64,000 nt of DNA from Candidatus Yanofskybacteria bacterium CG10_big_fil_rev_8_21_14_0_10_36_16 (GCA_002794035.1 PCXQ01000004.1:62001-126000), one strand, 5' to 3'; counted from the stretch's first letter, positions 25,429 through 35,381 are shown. The notes: generated by a model not told the origin, from the sequence alone. Program-made: numbers and translations.

Positions 25429-26979
25429 ATGAGCAACACATCAAAACCTTTTGTGCTGACCATCCTTGATGGCTGGGGACATAATGAAAAAAAAATAGAT
25501 AACGCAATAGCTCAAGCAAACACTCCTACAATGGATATGTTTGAAAAAGCTTATCCATCAGGACTTTTGCAGGCATCAGGGCTTGCTGTGGGAATGCCAT
25601 GGGGAGAATCCGGCAATAGCGAGGTAGGCCACTTAACCATAGGGTCAGGCAGAATAATTGAGCAATACTCTTCTAAAATAAATAAATCAATTGCAAATGG
25701 AGAATTTTTTATCATAGAGAATCTTGTTGGCGCATTTCGTCACGCCAGAGAACACAATGGTTCAGTCCACATAGTGGGCCTTTTGACCTCAGGAACAGTG
25801 CATGCTTCTTATAACAATCTTCTGGCTTTAATAGAAATGGCCGCCAAAATAAACTTTGAAAAAACTTATATTCATCTTTTTTTGGATGGCAAGGATTCAG
25901 GTCTGAAAGAAGGAGTGCCCTTAATGAAACAACTGAGGGCTGATATCGAACGTCTTCAGCACGGCATATTAACCACAGTCATTGGCAGAGATTTTGGAAT
26001 GGATAAAAACAACGACTGGAATAAAACCCAAAAAGCATACAATCTTTTAGTAAGCGCCATGGGACAGCCAGTAGATGACCTGGTGTCAAAAACAGAAGAG
26101 TTTTACTCGGTTGGAATGACAGATCCAGAAATACTGCCTCTATTATCTAGTCAATCACATTTCCATGGCATAAAAGACAATGATTCTATTATTTTCTTTA
26201 ATTTCAGAGAAGATGGCATGCGTCAGATAGTTAAACCTTTTATAGACAATGGTTTTTCTGATTTTGAAACAAAAAAATTAAAGAATATTTATATTGCTTC
26301 CATGACTAGATATTTTGACGGAACACCCATCCATGTAATATTTGAGAGACCGAATATTAAAAACAGTTTATCAGAAATATTAAGCTCAAATAGTAAAACC
26401 CATTTTCATATAGCTGAAACCGTAAAATATGCTCACGTGACATACTTCTTTAAGGGCTTGTCTGATAAAGAATTTGAGGGAGAAACAAATGAATTTTTAA
26501 AGTCGCCTAACATTTTATTAAACAATCCAGCAATGAGAAGCCAAGAAATTACAACGCGAGTAGTAGATGAAATTATCAAAGGTTATTATGATTTTATAGT
26601 GCTCAATTTTGCAAATGCAGATATGTTAGCCCACACCGGAAATTTTGAAGCCACAAAAAGAGGCATAGAGTGGATTGATAAAGGATTAAAAGAAATACAC
26701 GATGCTGTTTTAGCTAAAAATGCCACCATGATAGTAACGGCAGATCATGGAAATGCAGAAGAAATGATAGAAAAAGGCACAGGTGACCCCGTAAGCAAAC
26801 ATGCCATGAACCCAGTACCAGTTCATCTTGTAGGCAAAAACTATAAAAAACAAGGTGGCAATAATTCAATGGAAATAATAGGACTTTTATCAGATGTGGC
26901 TCCAACTATTTTAGAATTAATGCAATTACCTAAACCACCCGAAATGACTGGAAGAAGTTTAATTCAAGATTTAGAATAA
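25429..26979 (+). CDS. gpmI: 2,3-bisphosphoglycerate-independent phosphoglycerate mutase
   Basis: The 516-residue metalloenzyme interconverts 3- and 2-phosphoglycerate in lower glycolysis. The first metal site DGWGHN (14-19) and the phosphoserine motif GNSEVGH (S64) are present, as are the GRDFGMDK-type substrate motif, NFREDGMR, HTGN and the second metal motif TADHGNAEEM. Length is normal. It is a single plus-strand gene with a strong terminator. Confidence 0.96.
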   Translation: MSNTSKPFVLTILDGWGHNEKKIDNAIAQANTPTMDMFEKAYPSGLLQASGLAVGMPWGESGNSEVGHLTIGSGRIIEQYSSKINKSIANGEFFIIENLVGAFRHAREHNGSVHIVGLLTSGTVHASYNNLLALIEMAAKINFEKTYIHLFLDGKDSGLKEGVPLMKQLRADIERLQHGILTTVIGRDFGMDKNNDWNKTQKAYNLLVSAMGQPVDDLVSKTEEFYSVGMTDPEILPLLSSQSHFHGIKDNDSIIFFNFREDGMRQIVKPFIDNGFSDFETKKLKNIYIASMTRYFDGTPIHVIFERPNIKNSLSEILSSNSKTHFHIAETVKYAHVTYFFKGLSDKEFEGETNEFLKSPNILLNNPAMRSQEITTRVVDEIIKGYYDFIVLNFANADMLAHTGNFEATKRGIEWIDKGLKEIHDAVLAKNATMIVTADHGNAEEMIEKGTGDPVSKHAMNPVPVHLVGKNYKKQGGNNSMEIIGLLSDVAPTILELMQLPKPPEMTGRSLIQDLE

Positions 26980-27000
26980 GAATAAAAATAAAGCAATTCA

Positions 27001-27034
27001 AAACAAAAAACAGGCATGCGCCTGTTTTTTGTTT
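27001..27034. terminator. Bidirectional terminator between gpmI and the rRNA genes
   Basis: A perfect 15-bp stem (27001-27015 with 27020-27034), A-rich left and T-rich right. It can end both gpmI (+) and the 5S transcript (-). Confidence 0.9.
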
Positions 27035-27170
27035 TAATATGCTTCCGCCATAACCCTGAGGATAATCTCTCCAGTTTTTACCAAATGGAACGATATGGCT
27101 GTGAACCCCAATATACCGAAAATTTTTTCTATAGTTTCAAGAATCACCTTAAGCGAAAATTATAATCAAT

Positions 27171-27285
27171 GTAAGGCAGCTACCTACTTTCGCACCTAAA
27201 AGGCACTATCATGGGCCTTGAAGAATTTCACTTCTGTGTTCGGAATGGGAACAGGTGGAGCATCTTCAGTATAGCTACCCTACAC
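27171..27285 (-). rRNA. rrf: 5S ribosomal RNA
   Basis: The minus strand contains the 5S hallmark CCATTCCGAACACAGAAGT. The ends pair (GTAGGGTAGCT with AGCTGCCTTAC). It is about 115 nt long, downstream of 23S in the same transcript. Confidence 0.93.
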
Positions 27286-27667
27286 TAACAACAATTTTCG
27301 CTTTTTGTAACGGAGCAAGCCTTGAAAACCAAAATTAAAATCGTAGATTGCAAAGCAACCGTTGATTTTCAAGAGCGGGGTCTAATTTTGCGGGAAATTA
27401 CGATGGAATATTAGTAGTTCTCGGCTCAACGCCTCACGGCGCTTACACCTGAACCCTATCAACGTAGTCGTCTCCTACGTTCCTATGAAACCTAATCTTG
27501 AGGCCTGCTTCGCGCTTATATGCTTTCAGCGCTTATCAGAACCGAACTTAGCTACCCAGCGCTGCCGTTGGCACGACAACTGGTAGACCAGAGGTTCGTT
27601 CATCCCGGTCCTCTCGTACTAGGGACAACTCCTCTCAAGTTTCTGCGCCCACACCAGATAAGGACCA

Positions 27668-27702
<35 letters not shown>

Positions 27703-27706
27703 GCTT

Positions 27707-27742
<36 letters not shown>

Positions 27743-28059
27743 CCAGCCCCAGGATAAGCCGAGCCGACATCGAGGTGCCGAACACTGCCGTCGCTATGGA
27801 CGCTCGGGCAGTACCAGCCTGTTATCCCCGGAGTAGCTTTTGTCTGTTGATCTTCCCCACTCCTACGAGTAAGGGTCGGTTCACTAAATCCTGCTTTCGC
27901 ACCTGCGCGGCATATACGCCTTGCAGTTAAGCCAGCTTATGCTTTTACACTATCACCGCGATTTCCATCCGCGGTTAGCTGACCTTGATGAACGCCTCCG
28001 TTACCTTTTGGGAGGCGGCAGCCCCAGCCAAACTACCAACCAGGCACTGTCTCGATCCA

Positions 28060-28165
28060 GCCCTTTCAATCAAGAAAAGGCTGACAAAATAAAATTTAGT
28101 TTCCTTACTAAGCATATTTTGTCCACCCTTCCGAAAAGAAAGGGCTGGACCAGTTAGAGTTACAA
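28060..28165 (-). other. Helix-79 expansion of 23S rRNA
   Basis: Where E. coli has about 23 bases between CTAAC and GACAGTG, this gene has about 100. They are closed by GGTCCAGCCC pairing with GGGCTGGATC and include further hairpins. The site lies near the L1 stalk. Confidence 0.65.
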
Positions 28166-29165
28166 ATCCTAAAGATGGGTGTTTCATTGACGGCTCCACG
28201 TTATCCGAAAACAACGCTTCAAAGCCTCCCCACTACACTACGCATTAGGGCTCATAACCCAATACCAAGCTATAGTAAAGCTTCCGGGGTCTTTCTGTCT
28301 TGGTGCGGGTAGTCGGCATCTTTACCGACATTGCATTTTCACCGGGCTCGTGGCTGAGACAGTCCCCCAGTCGTTACGCTATTCATGCGGGACAGAACTT
28401 ACCTGCCAAGGAATTTCGCTACCTTTGGACAATTATAGTTATTGCCGTCGTTCACCGGCGCTTCGCCCGTTAGCAATTCAACCGAAGTCAAATCACCTCC
28501 AGGGTTAACGTTCCGGCACCGGACAAGCGTCACCCCGTATACATCCTCTTTCGAGTTAGCACGGAGTTGTGTTTTTGATAAACAGTCGCTAGGGGTCATT
28601 AGCTGCGTCCCACCTTGCGGTGGGAAGGCCTTATCCCGAAGTTACGGCCGCTGTTTTGCCGAGTTCCTTAGCCACGAATCACCCGTTCGCCTTAGTACAT
28701 TTATACCTGCCCACCTGTGTCGGTTTTAAGTACGTATTTAACTGTTTTAACCTTAGAAGTTTTTCTTGGAAGCTTGCTCAGTTTGATTCCCCGGCGAACC
28801 AGGGTTTTCACGATACTTAGTCTTGTCATTAAAGACAGCAGTCCGGATTTTCCTAAACTGCGACCTTATATAATGAACACAAATCCAATAACATGCCAAA
28901 CTTACTAAACTCCGTCACTCCATCGAAAACAGCCAAAGGGCCGGAATATTAACCGGCTGTCCATCGCATTCCCCTGCACTAATGCAGGGTTATGCTTAGG
29001 TACGCCTAACCCTCCGATGATTACCATTGCGGAGGAAACCTTGGGCTTTCGGCGATCTGGGATTTCACCAGATTTGCGGTTACTCATTCCAACATTCTCA
29101 CTTCTAAACGCTCCAGCATGCTTCACAACACACCTTCACAGCGTTTAAAATGCTCCCCTACCGCT

Positions 29166-29351
29166 ACGAAGATTTCTTAAAGGACCCGACTAAAAATAAG
29201 TCGGGAAAGGATTGGGTTGGTGGGGTCGGAAGGATTCGAACCTTCGACTCCTGACGATCTGCGCTTTACGAACTACGCTTTGATCAAGTCAGGCGCACCT
29301 TCCGGCGTGCTACGACCCCACACAAACAAATATCCTTTAAGAAATCTTCGT
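29166..29351 (-). other. Helix-45 insertion in 23S rRNA on a perfect 19-bp stem
   Basis: Bases 29166-29184 and 29333-29351 are exact reverse complements. On the minus strand the insert holds, in order, the tRNA-shaped segment (29218-29319), a spacer with ATCCTTT, and a 7-bp hairpin (29185-29205). Normal 23S sequence resumes on each side (GGTAGGGGAGC downstream). Helix 45 is a known site of RNase III-excised intervening sequences in other bacteria. Confidence 0.85.
29218..29319 (-). tRNA. tRNA-like structure with CCA inside the 23S rRNA gene
   Basis: The acceptor stem GGGGTCG/CGACCCC (29313-29319 with 29222-29228) is perfect. The D-arm is GCAC-GCCGGAAG-GTGC and the T-arm GAAGG-TTCGAAT-CCTTC with a canonical T-loop. 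A73 and encoded CCA follow. The anticodon stem CCTGA/TCAGG is intact, but the loop is 34 nt (29255-29288) instead of 7 and can fold on itself (GATC with GATC). It therefore looks like a tRNA that keeps its acceptor/elbow but cannot decode as is. Total 102 nt; without 27 nt it would be 75. Confidence 0.75.
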
Positions 29352-29445
29352 GCCCTCGCTTTCGGTAATGGCTTAGCCCCGTTACATCTTCGACGCACTC
29401 CACCTTCCCCGCTAAGCGGGGTTTGAGTAGTAAGCTGTTACGCAT

Positions 29446-29479
<34 letters not shown>

Positions 29480-29982
29480 TACCTGTCCAAGGCAGAATAC
29501 TTCCTTCAACACTTAGACCATATTTTGGGACCTTAAGCTGAGATAAAACGGCTGTTTCCGTCGCGACCGTGAAGCTTTGCCCTCACGGTCTCACTGCCTA
29601 TTAATTCACCATAGTATTCGAAGTTTGATTGGTAAACCTACTCAAAAGAGCACGGAGAACCATTCAGTGCTCTACCCCTATGGCTTCTAATAGACGCTGC
29701 CCCTAAAGGCATTTCGGGGAGAACCAGCTATTACCAGGTTCGATAAGCTTTTCACTCCAAACCACAGCTCATCCGATGGTACTGCGCGACCAACCGGTTC
29801 GGGCCTCCCGTCGCCTTTCGGCGACTTTCACCCTGGCCATGGTTAGCTCACCTGGCTTCGGGTCTTAAACGTACAACATATTCGCACTATTAATACTCGG
29901 TTTCCCTACGCCTCCATTCCGAAGAACTTAGGCAAGCTGTACATTTAAACTCGTTGGATCATTCTTCAATAGGCACACAGTC

Positions 29983-30080
29983 ACCCATTCGACTCGATAC
30001 TACGTACCTTCGCTCATGGCAAGCCCCATATTTAAATAGGGTTTACCCTGAGTGAGACACGCAATGTCGAATCGAAGGGC
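29983..30080 (-). other. Helix-25 expansion of 23S rRNA
   Basis: The helix-25 position carries about 80 extra bases closed by CCTTCGATTCGA pairing with TCGAGTCGAATGG, with internal hairpins. Helix 25 is another known intervening-sequence site. Confidence 0.6.
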
Positions 30081-30131
30081 TCCTGCTCTTTGTAGGCATA
30101 TGGTTTCAGTTACTATTTCACTCCCCTCACC

Positions 30132-30174
<43 letters not shown>

Positions 30175-30189
30175 ATCATCAAAAGTATT

Positions 30190-30590
30190 TAGCCTTGGAC
30201 CGTAGTAGGCCCGGATTCACCACGGATAGTCTGCTCCATGGCTACTTAGGATAGGACTTTTTATCGTGTCTCGCCACCACGAGACACAAGGATTAAGATC
30301 ATAGAATTCGTTAATTCTTTTTTTGATTCTTGCACCTGTAGTCTCACAGTGGTGAAACACGATTCATAAAGGTTGAGAGTTTTCGCTTACAGGACTATCA
30401 CCTTCTTTGGTTGGCCTTTCCAGGGCCATTCAACTAACAACTCAACTTTGTAACTTCATGCTCTTGTTTAGATGTCATATATGCCCACCCAAACCAGAGA
30501 AAAAAAATCCTTCCTGCAACCCCTGCTCAAATTTTTAGACACACATTATTGTGCAGATCCAAAAAATTGAGCAGGTTTGGGCTTTACCCT
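30190..30590 (-). other. Domain I expansion of 23S rRNA
   Basis: Between the conserved GCGAGCGAAAAGGG and CCAAGGCTAAATACT landmarks there are about 400 bases, against about 190 in E. coli. Visible stems include CCTGCTCAA with TTTGAGCAGG (about 30521-30571) and GTGTCTCG-TGGTGG-CGAGACAC (about 30268-30289). Confidence 0.55.
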
Positions 30591-30991
30591 TTTCGCTCGC
30601 CGCTACTTGGGGTATATTGTCGCCAGAGGCGACTTCTTTTTCCTTTCCTCCGGGTACTGAGATGTTTCACTTCCCCGGGTACGCTCTCCGTCTTAGACGG
30701 AGTCACACAGCTTTCACTATGTGGGGTTATCCCATTCGGAAATCTCCGGATCAAAGCCCGCTAGACGGCTCCCCGAAGCTTATCGCAGTCACGCCACGCC
30801 CTTCATCGCCTTTTGATGTCAAGGCATCCTCCATACGCCCTTGTTGAAATGTAATTTCCCGCAAAATTAAACCCCATCACCACCTGAAATTACAATGGTG
30901 GTGATGAATTAAATTTTCAAAGTTCATTCGTTCTTTCTTTTTGTCATTACTCGCTCTTGGCTGGAGAACATCCAATCAAGAATTAGCAATG

Positions 30992-31011
30992 AAAAACCGC
31001 GACATCCGCGG
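30992..31011 (-). terminator. Terminator-like hairpin in the 23S leader
   Basis: On the minus strand CCGCG-GATGT-CGCGG is followed by TTTTTC. It lies between the rRNA promoter and 23S. A competing pairing (GCGGC with GCCGC) upstream could disrupt it, so it may be an attenuator or the end of a ~215-nt small transcript. Confidence 0.6.
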
Positions 31012-31214
31012 CTGTGTTTTTAGATAAAAATAAATTACACAGTTTTAGCCGCTTTTTAGATGTTTTTTACTTATATTCATCCCGTTAGAAATAATAATGG
31101 ATTAATAACTCAAATGAATTATTAATGAGTTAATTTTTTTAAAATATTTAATGATTCCTGCTGCACCACAGTTACCTAGTAACCCATTTTTAACAACAAG
31201 ATTCACGTGAATAC

Positions 31215-31243
31215 ATCCTATCAAAACAATAAAATCCCGTCAA
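31215..31243 (-). promoter_or_regulatory. Promoter of the 23S-5S transcript
   Basis: On the minus strand: -35 TTGACG (31238-31243), 17-bp spacer, -10 TAGGAT (31215-31220). A ~350-nt leader precedes 23S and contains a boxA-like GAACTTTGAAAAT near 30918-30932. Between 30869 and 31427 there is no protein gene. Confidence 0.75.
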
Positions 31244-31365
31244 CCCCACCCTCGAAAATTATTGTGGATATCAAAAATATCCAAAAATTTAGCAAATAAA
31301 AAATAAGTAATTTTAAAAAGCGGGATCAGTGCTTTTGTTGATAATTATTCAACACTTAATTCCAG

Positions 31366-31395
31366 AATCAATCCCGCTTTTGGGCGGGATTGATT
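31366..31395. terminator. 12-bp hairpin after the MscS-like gene
   Basis: AATCAATCCCGC (31366-31377) and GCGGGATTGATT (31384-31395) pair perfectly. There is no T-run on the minus side, so termination is likely but not certain. Confidence 0.6.
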
Positions 31396-31427
31396 AGTTT
31401 GTAACTTGTAACAAATCTTTAGTTAAA

Positions 31428-32117
31428 TTACTCAACTTTTTTCTTCATCTGATCTATCCATCTTGACGCATGTTCTCTGCCACCAAGACCAAATGCCAAA
31501 CCTATCGCCAACGAAAATGCAGCCACAAGTCCAACCACAACTATTCGTATTATTTCAGGTGCAACCTTAAGTTGATCCAAAGCTACCAACAATGAAAAAA
31601 CCAACACTGCCCATTTGGCCATTGATCCCAAAAGTGAATGAGATGCAAGCTGTGCTGCTTTTACAGAACCCTTGATCAATCCTTCTAAAAAGTTGGCAAC
31701 CAAAACACCTGCCAAAAGCACAAACGAAGCAATAAATACATTGGGCAGATAAAACACTACGGTTCTTAAAAATTCAGTAACCTCGGATAAACCCAAAATA
31801 TTAGTGGCTGCCATAAGGAATACTATTATGAAAAACCACTTCACCAATTCGTAGAAAAACTTAGGAGTGTTAAGTTTGTATCCGCTTCTTTCCCAAACAT
31901 TTTTAAAACCAAGACCTTCAAGACCTCGATCAATCTGCAAAACCCTAACTAAATGCCATGCAAGTTTTGCTACCAAAACTGCTATTAACCAACCCACCAA
32001 AAACACTACTAAGGCCGCAACTAAGCGCGGCACAAAAACAGCAACACTGCCCCATAAATCAGTGAGTGAAGAACTAACTATTTCAGACGCTACTACTCCT
32101 CCAAATAAAATTATCAT
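31428..32117 (-). CDS. Mechanosensitive-channel-like membrane protein (TM-helix repeat)
   Basis: The 229-residue protein has about five hydrophobic segments. It carries two copies of the pattern LVAALVVFLVGWLIA / LVLLAGVLVANFLEG typical of the conserved TM-helix (CmpX-like) family of MscS-related proteins. It ends FGLGGREHASRWIDQMKKK, also characteristic. The cytoplasmic beta domain of true MscS is absent. Start ATG has an AGGAGG ribosome binding site. It may respond to osmotic change (inference). Confidence 0.8.
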   Translation of the reverse strand: MIILFGGVVASEIVSSSLTDLWGSVAVFVPRLVAALVVFLVGWLIAVLVAKLAWHLVRVLQIDRGLEGLGFKNVWERSGYKLNTPKFFYELVKWFFIIVFLMAATNILGLSEVTEFLRTVVFYLPNVFIASFVLLAGVLVANFLEGLIKGSVKAAQLASHSLLGSMAKWAVLVFSLLVALDQLKVAPEIIRIVVVGLVAAFSLAIGLAFGLGGREHASRWIDQMKKKVE

Positions 32118-32223
32118 GTTACACCTCCTTTCTATTTTAATTTGTTTATATTTGTTGTCTTAAATCTTATTCTATCATCAACAAACACCAATCTATAATT
32201 TTTTATCCACATCAAGAAATAAA

Positions 32224-32258
32224 AAAACAGCCCCGTCAGTGCGGGACTGTTTTTAAAT
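32224..32258 (-). terminator. Terminator of the pyrophosphatase gene
   Basis: AAAACAGTCCCG and CGGGGCTGTTTT arms, followed by T on the minus strand, 13 bases past the stop. Confidence 0.85.
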
Positions 32259-32270
32259 ATTTTTTAAAAT

Positions 32271-34274
32271 TTAAACCAAAAATGCAGCGATCAATAAAGC
32301 AACAATATTTGCAACCTTAATCATAGGGTTAATGGCAGGACCTGCTGTATCTTTATAAGGATCGCCCACTGTGTCACCGGTAACTGCAGCTTTGTGCGCA
32401 TCACTACCCTTACCGCCATACTCTCCTTCTTCAATAAATTTCTTTGCATTATCCCATGCGGCACCACCGGATGTCATTGAAATTGCAACAAACAATCCAG
32501 TAACAATGACTCCAACTAATAATCCTCCGAGCGCTTCGGGACCCAACAAAAATCCCACAATGACAGGAATAACTATTGGAATAAGTGCGGGCACAACCAT
32601 TTCACGAATTGCTGCACGAGTTACAATATCCACCGCTTTGCCATAATCCGGCTTACCAGTTCCCTCCATTATACCTTTAATTTCTCTAAATTGACGTCTC
32701 ACTTCCTCCACAACAGCACCCGCAGCTTTTCCTACAGCTTGCATTGCAAGGGAACCAAAAAGATAAGGCATTAGTCCTCCGATAAATAAACCAATCAAAA
32801 CATTTACATCAGAAAGATTAAATACAAGTTCCTTGCCAAGCTCAGCAAATTCTTGAGTATAAGCTGCAAACAAAACCAAAGCCGCAAGACCTGCAGAAGC
32901 TATTGCATAACCCTTGGTTACAGCTTTTGTGGTGTTCCCCACGGCATCCAGCGCGTCGGTGGAATTCCTAACGTTATCAGGCAAACCTGCCATCTCAGCA
33001 ATACCACCAGCATTGTCTGTAATTGGCCCGAAGGCATCAATTGCAACAATTATTCCGGCGAGAGAGAGCATACTCATAACAGCTAAGGCAACCCCATAAA
33101 GACCTGCGAGTGAAAAGGCAGTAAACACAGCTGCGGCAATCACAATCACAGGTAATGCAGTTGATTCCATAGACATAGCCAATCCTGAAATAATATTAGT
33201 ACCATGACCAGTGGTAGACGACTTTGCTATTAATTTAACAGGCCTGAAATTTTTAGAAGTGTAATATTCCGTAATAACAACCATTAAAGCAGTTACGGCT
33301 ATACCCACCACCAACGACCAACCAACATTAAAGACTGTAATTCCTGATTCTGCAATTTCTTTAAAATTTGTAGTTTTCCAAATCCAATCAACTCCAAAAA
33401 ACAACAAAGCAACAAAAGCTGCACCTGCTATTGCGAGACCTTTATATAAAGCAGCCATAATACCATTTTTTAATTTAACAAATACTGAACCTAAAATAGA
33501 AGCAAAAATGGCCAGAGAGCCTATCAACAAAGGAAACTGGATAACCGATTCATTGTGACTAAATAATAATCCACCCAAAAGCATTACAGAAACAGCCGAC
33601 ACGACGTAAGTTTCAAAAAGGTCAGCGGCCATACCCGCATCATCTCCGACATTATCCCCAACGTTATCTGCTATAACGGCGGGGTTTCGAGGATCATCTT
33701 CGGGTATCCCCGCTTCTACCTTACCGACTAAGTCAGCACCGACGTCAGCACCTTTTGTAAATATTCCTCCGCCAAGACGGGCAAAAACTGAGATTAAAGA
33801 ACCTCCAAAACTAAGCCCTATCAAAACCTTGAGGTCGCCTGTTAACCAAAACATTATTGTAGTAGACAAAAGTGCAAGACCTACAACAAAAAATCCGGTA
33901 ACGGCCCCACCCTTAAATGCAATATCAAACGCAGGTGCAATCCCTGTCTTTGCAGCTTCTGCAACACGTGAGTTGCCTCTAACGGCAACCGACATGCCAA
34001 TATAGCCTGCCAAAGCAGATGCGGCAGCACCAACAGCAAACCCAATAGCAACCTTAAGGCCAAGCATAAAATACAAAATTACTGCGACAACTATACCAAC
34101 CATAGCCACAACCTTGTTTTGTCTTTTTAGATATGCTGCGGCACCTTCCTGAATTGCCTTTGATATTTCCATCATTTTTTTATCTCCTGCAGGTTTTTTA
34201 AGTACGTCCCAAATCAAAAAAGCGCCGTAACCCAGAGCGCAAAGCGAAGAAATAAGCGAAAACCAAAGTATCAT
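32271..34274 (-). CDS. hppA: Membrane-bound proton-translocating pyrophosphatase
   Basis: The 667-residue protein has about 16 transmembrane segments and couples PPi hydrolysis to ion pumping. The substrate loops GADLVGKVEAGIPEDDPRNP, then ADNVGDNVGD, and GDTVGDPYKDTAGP near the C terminus are all present. The segment GNTTKAVTKGYAIASAG has Lys where K+-dependent enzymes have Ala, which marks the K+-independent H+-pumping class. In CPR cells with limited respiration this can be a main source of membrane potential (inference). Confidence 0.96.
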   Translation of the reverse strand: MILWFSLISSLCALGYGAFLIWDVLKKPAGDKKMMEISKAIQEGAAAYLKRQNKVVAMVGIVVAVILYFMLGLKVAIGFAVGAAASALAGYIGMSVAVRGNSRVAEAAKTGIAPAFDIAFKGGAVTGFFVVGLALLSTTIMFWLTGDLKVLIGLSFGGSLISVFARLGGGIFTKGADVGADLVGKVEAGIPEDDPRNPAVIADNVGDNVGDDAGMAADLFETYVVSAVSVMLLGGLLFSHNESVIQFPLLIGSLAIFASILGSVFVKLKNGIMAALYKGLAIAGAAFVALLFFGVDWIWKTTNFKEIAESGITVFNVGWSLVVGIAVTALMVVITEYYTSKNFRPVKLIAKSSTTGHGTNIISGLAMSMESTALPVIVIAAAVFTAFSLAGLYGVALAVMSMLSLAGIIVAIDAFGPITDNAGGIAEMAGLPDNVRNSTDALDAVGNTTKAVTKGYAIASAGLAALVLFAAYTQEFAELGKELVFNLSDVNVLIGLFIGGLMPYLFGSLAMQAVGKAAGAVVEEVRRQFREIKGIMEGTGKPDYGKAVDIVTRAAIREMVVPALIPIVIPVIVGFLLGPEALGGLLVGVIVTGLFVAISMTSGGAAWDNAKKFIEEGEYGGKGSDAHKAAVTGDTVGDPYKDTAGPAINPMIKVANIVALLIAAFLV

Positions 34275-34399
34275 ATTTGTATATCAACCAATATTTTATC
34301 TTATTAAAATGTTGGCGAATTAAGTTGTTTTGCTAGTATATATAGCAAAATATTGTTTTTGTGTCCACAAAAACTTATGTAACTAAAAATCTAAATTCA

Positions 34400-35143
34400 T
34401 TAAAGCTCAATTGAACACAGAAGATTGGGACGACGCACATTTTCAATTTCAGAGTATTGTTTCAATATGTCCATAAAATATTTCTCATTATCTATACCTA
34501 CATAAAGAGAATGATTTCTAAGAATTTCATAATAATGATAAGACAAATCATCTGGGAATTCATCAAAAAAATCTTCCATGTCTAATAAATTATAACTATC
34601 GGGAAATTCTAAATCAAAATAAAAATGACAGCAACCATTTTTTATTGATTTATCTAACAATTCATTTGATTCTGGGAAAATCTTCCCGGAATACCACTCC
34701 CCAGCATAAACTATATCGAGAATTTTTATCAAGTTAAATTCATCTATTTTTTCTTTTAGTACTGCAATAGTTGCAAAATCTAGCTCACGATATTTATGTG
34801 TTAATATGATTGCATCTGAATTCCCAGAAATATCTTCTAGGTTATGACTGCGCACGCTTATATTTGAAGGGACTACAGATAGATTTGAATAATCATTTAA
34901 TATAGTTTCTATTTCAATATTAGGTTTCAAATCAATTGCGGTAAAATCATAAGAAATATTGCCATGCTTACCCTCTTTTGTATAAACCTTTAATATCCTA
35001 GGGTCTGATTGTAAACGCAAAATATCATTCTCGAATGTCTCTTGATAAAAATTTGCTGAAATTCTAAATTTTAATAATTGATTTTGCCAATTGCCTGAAA
35101 ATAATCTTTCATAGGACGAATGTCCAAAATTAGGATCAATCAT
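34400..35143 (-). CDS. Hypothetical protein, probably missing its N-terminal anchor (see 35144-35361)
   Basis: The visible frame encodes 247 residues rich in Asp, Tyr and Phe, with no motif I recognise. The first ATG seems too late: the same frame continues upstream for about 68 codons to a TGA at 35347-35349 and encodes a convincing membrane anchor. The true product may be about 320 residues. The gene is a single unit between hppA and the PilB-like gene. Confidence 0.65.
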   Translation of the reverse strand: MIDPNFGHSSYERLFSGNWQNQLLKFRISANFYQETFENDILRLQSDPRILKVYTKEGKHGNISYDFTAIDLKPNIEIETILNDYSNLSVVPSNISVRSHNLEDISGNSDAIILTHKYRELDFATIAVLKEKIDEFNLIKILDIVYAGEWYSGKIFPESNELLDKSIKNGCCHFYFDLEFPDSYNLLDMEDFFDEFPDDLSYHYYEILRNHSLYVGIDNEKYFMDILKQYSEIENVRRPNLLCSIEL

Positions 35144-35361
35144 ATCTTTCTGGCTAAAACCATATTTGTTAAATAATACATCTTGGATAAATTTCTTTTG
35201 GTTTGAAAAAGAAATTGTTTTATAAAAATCAAAGTTTAAATATCCAGGAATAGGTTTAAAACAAGGATCGAAAGGTAGTTTTATAATTATAAAGCCTAGT
35301 GTAACCGAAACTATAATAGTACTTAAAAAACTAACTAGAAATACTTTTTTTCAGTCCACAT
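35144..35361 (-). pseudogene. 5' portion of the 34400 gene separated by an apparent frameshift
   Basis: From ATG 35359-35361 the frame reads MWTEKKYF and stops at once. One extra A in the A7 run (35345-35351) would join it to the frame KKVFLVSFLSTIIVSVTLGF, a membrane segment that leads without stop into the downstream protein. It may be a real mutation, slippage-dependent expression or a consensus error. Confidence 0.55.
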
Positions 35362-35381
35362 AAAATTTAATATTTACTTGT

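Noticed and set aside
29255..29288. Expanded anticodon loop read as a normal tRNA-Ser(TGA) or a spliced intron
   Set aside because: The variable arm is too short for serine, bacteria lack the tRNA splicing endonuclease, and 27 nt is far too short for a self-splicing intron.
30869..31427. 16S rRNA gene or tRNA spacer upstream of 23S
   Set aside because: No 16S or tRNA sequence is present in this 559-bp stretch; it holds only leader and promoter features.
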